This document shows positions 41,301 to 53,300 of a DNA stretch of 64,000 nucleotides, in pieces. Position 1 is the first letter of the stretch; each line of letters opens with the position of its first letter. The position numbers were made by a program, and so were the translations under genes. The DNA comes from Colius striatus. Lineage: Eukaryota; Chordata; Aves; Coliiformes; Coliidae. The stretch spans positions 93,245,867-93,309,866 of the forward strand of contig NC_084760.1 in NCBI RefSeq assembly GCF_028858725.1. Direction: 5' to 3'. The notes beneath the pieces were generated by a model that was given only the letters and a program-made list of their open reading frames with translations, made no database searches and was not told the origin of the DNA.

Positions 41301-44300
41301 TGGCAATTTTTACTTATGTAGAGTTTTTCATAGGTACAGGAGATGAATTGGCCTCCATCAGTCAAACCATAATCTGACTTAGTACAGTGATCTATGAAAT
41401 GGATTCAGTGCTTTACAGTTTGTATTTTTGTAAAGAAACAAGTCTATTATTTCTGCAACTATACTTACACATTTTTCTCTTGATCTGACACAATGCCAGG
41501 ATGGTTGAGTTTGGGAGGGACCTCTGGAGGTTACCTCCTCCATATCCTCCAGCAGTCACCTACAGAAGTCTGCCCAGTACAACATCCAGATGGCCTCTGA
41601 AAATCTGTATGGACAAAGATTCTACTGCCTCTCTGGGCAACTTGTGCCAGTTATTCTCACAGCAAAAAGAAGTGTTTCCTTACATTAATACTGAACTTCC
41701 TGTATTTAAGCTTGTGCCCTTTGCCTCTTGTCCTGCCACCAGATAACACTGAAAAAAAAGATGCCCTCACCCTCTCTATGCCTTCCTTCCCTTCAGATAT
41801 TTGTACCCAGAGATTAGATCCTCCCCAAGACTTTATATGGGTTCTGTGAAAAGACTGGACTGAATCAGTGGGTTTAAGAATTAAGAATTCTAAATTAGAG
41901 GAAAAATCTACACCCTTTATTAAATCCTGGTTTCTTCTCTACAACATACAATACTTTATGGGTGAGTTTCTCTGTTTTGGTAGCCAAGTCAGGAAAAGCT
42001 GAGGATCTATAAAATGGCTAAAAATAAATAAATAAATTAATGAGATGAAACTATGTACTTGTTTTCACCATGAAGAGATTGTTATAAGCAGGAAAAAAAA
42101 AAGTTAGTGAAAAATAGGCCTGTCTTCCATGCCAGGAAGCACTGCAACATAGAAGATAGAAAACTAATTTCAACGTATCCTAGTTTGGCCACTCAGTTAT
42201 CTACAGTGGGAACTGAATACCTCAAGTATAGGCTCATAAGAACTACGTGGACTGGACACATGCACATAAGCAATATGGTGTGTGGGGGAGTGGGGTGTGT
42301 GCTCAGAGAACACCTTTTCAATAACATATTCTTCTAATCTCAGCTGAATAGTTTGCTTTATACCTGCACACAATTATTTTAAGAGGAACAATTTCAGTAA
42401 CATCAAAACTACATATAGTTATTAGTTGAAAAGAGAGAAAGGGAGAAAGGAAAAAGAAATTACCTCCGTGGTTTTCCCATCAATCGTCTGATTTTCCCCC
42501 ACTCTACTCTTGTTAATTTTCTGGTTTTCAAATTTGGAAAAGACTCTTTCAGGCATACACAGAAGTCATTATCTCCTTCAAATAGTGGTCTGTTGAAACA
42601 TAATTGGTCCTCTGTTAATTACACTTAGTAAAGTTTTATCAAGAGTTTCAAAACAACATTCATCATATGAAATACATTGAAATAAAAAATGTATAAATTA
42701 GCCATAAACAAATGACAAATTTAACCTGAAATAAATAACTGAAAGCACAGACAGAAAGTTTCCAAGACTTTTGTTCTATTTGAGTCTTACTAATCAGCAA
42801 TGTTTAAAAATGTTCCTCTCTCTTGAGGGCAACATTTGTTCCTCTCTCTACAGAGCAACATTTATCCTGCTTTGCAATATATATTAAGGCACCAAATGAA
42901 ACATTCACCAAAGCCAACAGAGTGTCACGGAGACACTGCAACACATGGAAGGAGACCACAAAGATATAGTGAGGTTTGAGAATAGAGGGACAATGTGATA
43001 CTGAGAAACAAACAGTACCTTTTTCATAAATTCATTCAAGTACAACCCAGACTTCTCCATAGAGAGTTCTAAAATACAGGAAATTGAGCCAACCTGCCAT
43101 TCTCTCCAGCTACACAGGTGAGACTTTTATTGTATCATACCATGACTCTACGATGAAGCAGAGGATTGGTATTATAGAAGTGACAGTTCAGAGAATCTAC
43201 CTATACAACTTATGAATTTCTCTTTGATGCTATGACCTGTCCGTGTCTCTGTTTTATGACTGCCTTTTACTTTGTAGTGTCATGTCCTTCTTGGGTTATA
43301 GAGACAAGGGAGCAGCAATGGATATGCCCACCTAACAGCAGATTAATCATTAAAGATTATATGCAATTGAAACAGATCTCACTCGGTGAGAACAAAATAA
43401 CTGCATCCCAGATAAAGCCACTTCACAGCATGCTGGGGTTTAGAGGGGAATATTCCCAAGCACAGAACAAAGAGGATCTTGTAAGAAACACCACTTTCAA
43501 ATGTGTGTGTGAAGTGGCGGGAGAGAGGAAAGATGCATGAAGGTAAGGAGACTTGGGCAAGAATGGAAAAGAATATTTTTGCAGTAGAAGGATCTGTAGC
43601 TGTAGCACAAAGTAGAAAGGAAACCACAAAGAATGATCAATGAAACTCAGGAAATAAACAAGGAAGAGTGTGAAACCTTTATTTTATCCAGATGTACTGT
43701 AGTTAATGTAAGGTATCTATGTAAAGAACAACTGCTATGGGTTGGTTTTTTTTTTTTGAGAAAAGGAACCTGTACTTCATTGGTTTTAGTATCACTTGTC
43801 CCTGAGCAAACCGTAAACCCACAGTATCTGCAAGATTGGAAGCTCTGGCAAATGGTGTAAGCAAGCAACAGCTTCATCTGGTTCCAAGGACTAATCACTA
43901 TAGTAGTAAGTAGCCCTTTAGAAGTCTCTGTGTTTCAGAAGTCAATGGAATTTTAAAGAAAAAAAAATGCAGCATGGTATGCAGCAGCATACCCAGAATC
44001 CAATTGAAACAGTTTCATCAATCTAATAACCACAGATGACAGTTACAGAAATTAAAATATTTCAAAACCTTATAGTAAATGTGGCATTTAAACTGACTAT
44101 TTCAATTTCAGATGAGACAATTCAATTAAAATATTGAGATTTGTACAGTGAACCATATTTTGTCAGTTGACAGCTCTGTGCTTTAAACTTATGACTAGAC
44201 TCGTTGAGAAGCTTAAATATCACTCAAAGCAAAGTTATTCTTCCAAAGATGTAAAGTTTTTTAAGTAAAAAATTATATCATCATAAAATTATTGTATCTT

Positions 44301-47300
44301 ACTTGCATTACAAGCATACATTGATAACTATCAAAGAGGTTTTCAGAATTACCTGCTGAATTCAAATTCTAGTCTTACCGATACATCTAAATTTCCACAG
44401 AATATTACTGGAGAATAAATGAAAAGTTATTGGACTGTTGAAAAATCATGACTGTAAATGCCAAATATTAGAATAGCTACTAGGAATGACTTTAATTTCT
44501 TCATTTTGTTGTGGCTTTTTTTTTCTTTACTGTTTTGTTTTGTTTTCCAAATAAGAGGGGGAAAAAAAGCACGTAAAGCCTACTTCTTTCAAAGGAATTC
44601 AATCCTACAGATGATTAATTTAAAACTAACTAAAATGGATATGTAATTTTTCTCCTTGTGATGAGATGAATATATCCTAAAATGTTTTTCTGTTGCTATG
44701 ACTGCCTTCTCAGTTAAGGCACTTAGCCACAGCAATCATGATTAAAATAGGAAGGAAAACCAGTAATTACTTTGTCGTGAATAACTTCTGGAAAAGATTG
44801 CTTGTTAAGTCTGAAGCCATTCTTTAGAACATTAAATTCTACTGTTTTATCTATTAGTTAATCAGCGTAGATTTTAAGATTCCATTTATCAATAATGATC
44901 TTTATAGTTTAGAATTTTTATTCTTCCCTTATTGAGGAATAAATTAGAATAGTTCTTTTAAACAATTCACACCACCTTGCCAGTGGCATTAAGAGAACAA
45001 GTACCAAAGACTCTAAGGCACAAATCCCAGAAGATGGGAGATCCAGGAAGGGTACCGACATTTAGACTATTAGCTAAATAATTACAACCGAGAGCTCTGA
45101 TATTGATCACAACACAAAACAGGATGATGGGACAAAATATCCAAAATCAACATTTATACCTTTTAGGGAAGGAGCACTTTATGCAGCAGCAGTTTCCTTC
45201 CCATCCCCCGTGTGTAAAACTAAACCAAGGATTCTATGTGTCACGGTTTAGCAGGGAGCTGTTTTTGCTTGGTAACAGGGGGAGCGGGTTGCAGTGAAGA
45301 CCTGATAAAGAGTTTTTGGACTCTCCCCTGGCTCCTGGGTTCAGACCTACCTCTGGCCTGGCTGTGCCAATCTGGCACCTCTGCCATCACTATTTATGGA
45401 TGGGAATTTGAAGTGGTGGCAGGAGGTGTAAGAGTGATACAAGATGGAGGCGACCACACGGACCCCACAGTCAGAGGAGGAAGGAAGGAGGAGCACCAGA
45501 CCAGACACTCCTCTGCAAGCCATGGTGAGAACGCAGGCTGTACCCCTGAAACCCATGCAGGGCTACGGCAGGACTGAGAGCCACCAGCAGCTCCGTGTGA
45601 GTAAGCCCAGATGGGCAAGGGACTGTGTGAGGAGGCAGCCATGGTGCAGGCCGTGCTGGAGAGCCTGCACGCCACAGAGCAGCCCCACGTGAGAGGCAGA
45701 GAGGAGCTGCAGCCTTTGGGATAAAAGCGTGTCAGAGAAGCCCGCGCAGGGCTGCCATGTGTGTGAGGTATCCCACGGAGTTGCAGGGAGGACTGGTGTG
45801 GAGCCCACCTGCACTGAGGAGAGACAAATAGCAGAAGCTATCAGGAATAGACTGAAATCCCCACTCCCTGCCCCCCTGGGCCATTCAAGGTGGGGAGGAG
45901 CTAAAAACACCAGGATCAGAAGCCCAGGAATAGGGGAGGGGTGGGGATAAAGTGGTCTTAAAGGGCTAGTTGGACTATTCATTGTTGTACTACTCTGTGT
46001 TGTTTTATTTTTGTTATGTTTTGGGGTTTTATGGTTTTGCTTTAGTTGGTATTGCATTAAACGATTTTGTGTTTTCTTCCCCAAGCCGAGTAGCCTGGTC
46101 TGTTTTGTCCTGAACCTTAAGCAGCAATTAAGCTCTCCCTGCAATTTGGCAATCCTCAGGTCTTTGGTACTTGAGGCTAATCATGGTCTTTTGTTCCCTG
46201 ATGGGCCTAAACCACTGTGTGAACACTATGTGTTCTGAGAAGTTCATGCTCAAGATGGTGAAAACATCACAAACACAATCTGGTATCTAGTAGAGGCTGA
46301 GATGATAAACAGAAAATTATTTCCATGAAGGAAGGCTTTCCATAAGAGACTACCCTAGGAACTATTGAAGTAGGTTGCTCATTACCAAAAAAAGAGAAAA
46401 AAAAGGAAATAAAACCAAAAAAGGAAATAATCTTCAAGCTCAATTTCAGAAAATAGGTTGTTTCTATACTAATTAGAGATAATAATATAATTCAAACATA
46501 CTTATCTATATTTGAATAGAACCATTCGTATATGCACCACTTGTGAGCTTTGGGAAGTTTGAGCAGGTTCCGAAGCCGTAAACCAATCTTTTGTGACACT
46601 TTCTTGTCTGGCGTTGGCATTGTTGTATTAAACTTCTGCGTAGTAAAATAAAAGAAACAGTAAGCATAGTCTCACATTCTTCAATATTAAAATAATTAAT
46701 CTAGATTTTGTCAATAATAAGAATGGTTACATTGTAATGACACATGCTGTTTCATGACAATTTTTTGTTGCACATCTATAGCGATCCTTACTGCGTTATA
46801 CCAGCAATGCAATCAAACAGATGACAAACATTAGCAGGATCAATACAACAAATTATCTCTACACAAAGCTCTTCTAATAGAAACATTTTCCAACACTGAA
46901 ACTACATCATTGGTAACAACAGCTTGGCACTAAAGTACACTCGGACTTCAAAAGTTTTGAGGCACCACTGAACGCTGCCTCAAATGAGCACTGAACTTGA
47001 ACTACCTCAGTTGCACAAGTGCTTCTACTCTTACTAACTCTTCTTAAACTGAGGATGAAGTTAGCACAGGAATGTAATACAGCCAAAGCTTTGAGTAGTC
47101 AGCTTTTTAGAAAACTGCAAGAAGGACTAGCATGGACATAGCAATCAAGTTTTAACTACCTTTTAAAGAGACATTGTCTTGAATTGCATGCATATTACAT
47201 AGATGTGCATTTAAACAAGACTGGAGAAAAAAGAATTCCATCATTTTACTCAATGACAGAAAGAAAAACTTATTTGCAAAAAATAATAGCTTTTTAAGAA

Positions 47301-50300
47301 TATTAGTTAACTAGGTCCCCATGCCATAATCAGTTGTCATCCTTCACTAGACTCGCAGAAGTATTTTGACCTTCAGTAGTGGCAGTAATAGGATAAAGCA
47401 TAAGGTAGGCACCTTGCTGGTCCCTGCTGTGCTTAACCACTACCATAGAATCACAGAATGGTAGAGGTTAGAAGGGGCCTCTAAAGATCATCTAGTTCAG
47501 CCCCCCTGCTCAAGCAGGTTCACTTACATCAGGTCACTCAGGAACGTATTCAGACAGGTATGAAAACCTCCAGAGAAGGAGATTCTACATGTTCCCTGGG
47601 CAGCTTGTGCCTGGGCTCCCTCATCTGAACAGGAAAGAAGTTTTTCTTTGTGTTTAAGTGGAACTTTTTGTGTTCCAGCTTTTGTCCATTATCCTTAGTC
47701 CTATCACTACACAACAGAAAAAAGTGTTGCCCCATCTTTACACCTTTCAAATACTTTTAAGTATTAATAAGGTCCCCTCTCAGTCTCCTCTTCTCCAGGC
47801 TGAACAGCCCCAGATCCCACAGTCTTTCTTCATAAGGAAGAAGCTCCAGTCCCCTTAACATCTTGGTGGCCCTGTGCTGGACTCTCTCCAGAAGTTCTCT
47901 GTCTCTCTTGAGCTGGGAAGCCCAGAACTGGACACAGGACTCCAGATGAGGCCTCACCAGGGCAAAGTAGAGGAGGAGAACCTCCCTTGACTGTTGGCCA
48001 CACTCTTATTGACCCATCCCAGGATGCCATTGGCCTTCTTAGCCATGAGGGCACATTGCTGTCTCCACAGAGCTGCTCTCCAACAGGTCAATCCACGGCC
48101 TGTGCATGGAGTTCTTCCTCCTGAGGTGCAGGACTCTGCACTAGAGACAGGTGCCAAGGTTTCTTCTGAGGTGCAGGACTACCTTCTAGAGACAGAATCC
48201 CTTTCTTCCACCATAACTCCGGACAGCAAGATCTGTGAGCTATGGCAGTTGAAGTCCCTCACATATGTCTATCCAGCAGTCACTGGATCTCCTGAACAAG
48301 ACATTTAAGTACAAACCATCTGGGCATAGAACATTATCCAAGCCTTTCTACTACTATTAAGAAATCATAGTAGTGAATACACAGAAATGTTATGGTCCTC
48401 ATCTCTAACAAAAATGACCCAGCAAAATGACAACTGCTAAATCTTCCCTACTTGTTCAGACAGCAAATAAGATCAGAACTCAAACAGTACTTTTTCAGTG
48501 TGGCAGATTCAGGCTCATAAGGTGATCATACAGAGAAGTGATTCAGATGACAAAGGTACTAGGAAAGCCAGTTCTTTGAAACTAAGAGATGTTGCCCCGT
48601 CTAATGTAGCAAATAAAGGTCAAGAGAAATTACAGCTACTCTTTCATGCTATATCAACGAGTAGATAATCAAGTGCAGGAGTAGAAAAACAAGTTGTTTG
48701 AATTGAAGGACATTATCATTACAGGATCAAGAAGGTATAGATAGCCCTGAATACATTTAGGCTACAAAACTGGAGCAAGTTCCTAACTGTTGGAATACAC
48801 TAAGTTCTACAGCTGCCTTCTAAATGACATAGTCAGTGTAAGAAACCCAGTCAATTTTTAACTGAAGCCGAGTAAACTTACGCAGATTATAGGATATGAT
48901 TGTTTGTGGGAGCAAGATGGGCAATTAGTCTGGAATTCTTTCTAGCTCTGTATGCTTACATCCAGGATCAAAAAGAACAGGCACTCTCATAAAAAGAGGA
49001 ATTCAGTTGTGAGGAAGAAAAATACAAATGTGTTTTGAATTGTGGCTTACTCCTAGCAACAGCTTTCTTCCCAAGAATATTCATAAACTGATAACGCAAC
49101 TTGAAAAGCAAATGTATTCTAATTTTCTACCAATAGAGATAGGCCTGTTCCCCTTTTTGGTAAAAATACCTGCATACATGTAGGTACCTGTGGAATCATC
49201 ACAACCTTCTGATTTCTTTTGAGTGACCTTGTCTTTGTCTGTCATCTTCTTCACAGAAGAGTAGATTCTGTTTTGAGTTTCTGAAGGGCTCCATGTATTA
49301 AGAATGAATTACAAGAAAAAAAAAAATCTGATTTCTTTGTTCACACACAGAATTCAGTAAGAGAAATGGAATGCCTTTTTTCTGGCTACCTATTGGTTTT
49401 AAGGTGACTCCTAGCAGTTAGAGATCTAAGGGCTGAGAGAAGAGAAGGAGGAATTTAAGATTCCAGGCTGTCCAATGCTAACTATAACCCATTACTATAC
49501 TCCTGGCTCAGTTCCACGGAAGTATTTAGAACCTCACTCCCACTTGTTTCCAGAGGAGTTAGGTGTCTAAACACTTGTGTATCTAAGTTTAAAATAGTCC
49601 TTCCTTTGGTTATAAGCACATCTGTTAAACAGTTTGTTCTGAATTTGAGGTAAAAAAAGAAGTTTATTCAAACAGCATATTTGTTTTGGTAGTTTCTCTA
49701 TAAAAACATTAGCTGGATTAAATTTTTTGCAAGGATTTCTTATGAGTCTAAAGAAGTGTTGTGGCTTTGTTGCTTTTTTAAACTCATTGGAAGTGCCTAC
49801 ACTGCAAAATGCTAAGAAAATAAAGTCTGAAGAAAATGAAGCTTGACTAAGTTATGTGAAAATACCAGAAGAGAGAGGAACTTAGAATTTATGCTAGCTA
49901 AAATTTATTTGTGTGTTAAGATGTTATAACTCAAAGAGAATGAGAGGACTGATTAAAACCAAGAAACCTTATTGCAAATATGTCATGAAAACAATGGCTC
50001 CATTTAGTTACTCCTCAACATTTTACCCTATGACATAAAACTTGTGCTTTCAATGAGGACAAAAGAGTACCCGATGTCTGGCTGTTAGTATTGAGAGCAA
50101 GCAGCTTTTTCTCCCATGAAGACTTTGTGTCCCAGAACAGGAGCCAGCCACAACTGAAATCTGCCTCCTTTGCAGAATCTCAAGACTGTACCCTGTAGCA
50201 CTCCTTATACTTCTAACTATTTAGAAAGGTGATGAGTAAAGGCAAAACAAAGACAGATTTCAGATCTTTCAGTACAGATGGTGAAAGTGCTACAAATTGA

Positions 50301-53300
50301 TATGGATATGAAATCTCTAGCACCCAAAATGTGAAGAACACCGATGACAAAGATAAGTCTTGAACAGGAGTCAGAAACAAAACAGACCAATAAATTGAAA
50401 TAAAGCTTCACTAGTAAGTATTCACACTTCAGAAAGACGTTTAGTAAGTTAGTGACTGATTAAAGTATCTGTTTGCTAAAAAGGATTCTCTATTAAATTA
50501 ATTAGTGGTACCAAGAAAAAAAAAATCTGTCCCATGCTATGAGAACAGTCGGAGTTTTTCCAGGGAATCACAGAATGGTAGGGGTTGGAAGAGACCTTTA
50601 GAGATCATCTAGTCCAATCCCCCTGCAGAAGCTGGTCAACCTAGATCAGGTTTCATAGGAACATGTCCAGGAGGGTCCTGAAGACGTCCAAGGAAGGAGA
50701 CTCCACAACCCCTCTGGGCAGCCTGTGCCAGGGCTCCCTCACCTGAACAGTGAAATAGTTTTTTCTTATATTTAAGTGAAACTTTTTGTGTTCCAGCTTC
50801 ATCCCATTACTCCTTGTTCTGTTGCTAGCTACTATAGAAAAAAGGGATGTCCCAACCTCCTGACATCCACCATTTAGGTATTTGTAAATGTTAACATGAT
50901 CTCCCCCCAGTCTCCTCTTCTCCAGACTAAACAGCTCCAGTTCCTGCAGCCTTTCCTCGTATGAAAGATGTTCCAGTCCCCTGATCATCTTGGTGGCCCT
51001 GCACTGGACTCTCTCCAGAAATTTTCTGTCCCTCTTGAGCCGAGGAGCCCAGAACCGGACACAGGACTCCAGATGAGGCCTCACCAGGGCAGAGTAGAGG
51101 GGGAGAAGAACCTCGCTTGAGCTGCTGGCTATGTTCTTCTTGATGCATCTCAGAATGCCATTGGCCTTCTTGGCCATGAGGGCACATTGCTGGCTCATGT
51201 TTAGTTTCTTATCAGTCAGGACATAATTTAACATTCAGAAATCATGAAACTATAAATCTCAGTCACATGTTTTGATCCTTAAACTTGATTCACTGGATGG
51301 TATGTTATCCATTCTGAAGGGGTCTTGTATTTTATCTTACCATTTCCACTGCAGAACCAGCATTCTTGCTTTTCCAAACGGGTGTTTTCTGCAGAGAATT
51401 GTACTTTTCATTCCACGAACTGGATAAACTTCCCTCTGTGGTGAAGAAATCATGTCATTAAAATATGTCTATGTATGTTTTAACATAAGCACTATCCAAA
51501 AGCTAGCATACCATCATCATCTACTAATATATTTTTGTTACTTGCAACATCTTCTTTGGATTCAGCCACAAATGGATTTTAGATTTCAATATTTTTATTA
51601 GATTGTTTTGAATACTAATTAAAAAAAAGATAGAAGTGGAAACATGAACTAAACTTTTTTTTTTTTTTTACTCCTAATAACATTTATATTTCTTGACACT
51701 TCCTTTGCTGATGTCAGTTATTTCTACTGCCAGCTTGAGAGATGTCTAGGTAGCTGTACTGTGGCTGTGACTGAACCCTGGAGAAGATAAAGCTCTACAG
51801 GACCTGATGTTCTTCTGAATCTAAAAAAATATTAAGTGGGGCAGATAAGTATTCACAACTTGTATGAATGTTCATCAAGACAATTTCAAAGAAAAAGCTA
51901 TGATGAACAGAATTTTGATTTAGCCCAAAACTTGCTGGCAGAAAACACAATGAGATTGTGAAACTCTTCCTAATGTAAGTTTTGTCACATGTACAGGTCT
52001 TGCTAAGAATCGTTCTCCTATCTCAACCTCCAGAGAGCCATCTTCTCATCAAATCTGACATGCTGATAGCACCTAAGAAAAAAAATCCCACATTTCAGGA
52101 ATTTCACTCAGAAAAGCAGTGTTTAAATACATCACAACATATGTAGTTCCAACCACCAAGGACTGGTGGCCTATATAATGAACAAATATCCACAATAAAA
52201 ATTATGTTTTGACAAAAAAAACCCACCCTTTTTCAGTGTTACTTTCTTGAACTTTTTCAAGGCAGAAACTATGTACACCTGAAAGCCAGAATGGTTACAA
52301 GTAAACAACACATTAATTTCCTACCTTTCAAGCTCACAAGTGCTTTTGCTGAAGAACCTGCAATATATGAAAAAGTCTATATAAATCATAAGTTATTTTA
52401 AATCATACAACCTATGCAGAGTCTACTCAGTCTTAATTAATTCTTAGGCAGAAAGTAGATTTCAATATTAAATCTTTCACAGCTGAATGAGTGAACCCAG
52501 TGCATCCTCAATGGCACAACATATAGCATTAGATGTTTATTACCCAATAAATCTTGGAAGTATATTCATGTTTCAGTTTTCCCTTTAGTTTCACATCTAC
52601 AAAACTCGTTCAGATGCCAAGCACATTTGTTCAACACAGCAAATTCTAAACACGCTTTATGTCCAAACTACATACTTCCACATGGCTGCTTTTTTTGATG
52701 CAGTTGCAAATACATTATACAGCTGACAAGGAAATTGTAATGAATGCTTCTTTTTTTCCCCCCATTTTTAATTATTTCTACCAACTAAAAATTCTTCAAT
52801 GCCAAAAACTCCCATGAAAGCAGGAGCTTATGCTCTCTAAGCGTGGTTCACAAGCAGGGAGACGGACAGTTAGTTGTGCCCTGGTGGAACCTTCTTTTTT
52901 AGAAAGGCAGCAGATTTGAAGGTGAAAAACGCAGATGGGATCCTTAGTTTGCTCCAACAGTTCAACTTGGGTAACAGATCCATCAAAATTTCACGGTGCT
53001 CTTTTCACTGCATCTGTAGGACCTCTGCATATTCCTGCGCCAGGAAGGACAAAACTAGGCCTGACTATAGCCCTCATGCTCTGGAATTTTCAAATGTCCC
53101 TCTAAGAATGAGCTGTTTGAGGCAAGTAAATTAGCAGAGGTAAAAGATTTCTGCAGGATTGGGCTTTCACAGATTCATGCTTTTGTCTCAAATCAGCTTT
53201 ATCTGTCCAGTTCTGCTCCAGTATGGGAAACACTTCTGTTTGCTTTGCACCTTTTCCCCCCTCACTTTCCCCACTCTGTCCTTCAGGTTCTCTTTGGAAC

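Larger units (their letters stand above)
37825..42463 (-). other. LIN9: LIN9 intron, 4.6 kb
   Basis: Contains two adjacent CR1 fragments (40977-41190 and 41495-41830) and a T10/A13 palindrome at 40279-40301. No coding feature beyond repeats. Confidence 0.8.
46636..51340 (-). other. LIN9: LIN9 intron 3, 4.7 kb, holding a broken exon
   Basis: Contains two CR1 copies (47444-48235 and 50567-51225) and, between them, the frame-shifted remnant of the next mammalian LIN9 exon (49188-49288). Otherwise AT-rich. Confidence 0.8.

Noticed and set aside
45563-46144. 193-codon open frame on the minus strand, with a related frame at 9331-9609
   Set aside because: The similarity comes from two copies of the same LTR. 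The frame is antisense to the LTR, has no known domain and is truncated differently in each copy.
50653-51234. 193-codon frame as a host gene
   Set aside because: It is the C-terminal end of CR1 ORF2, repeated in broken form at 27.7 and 47.5 kb.
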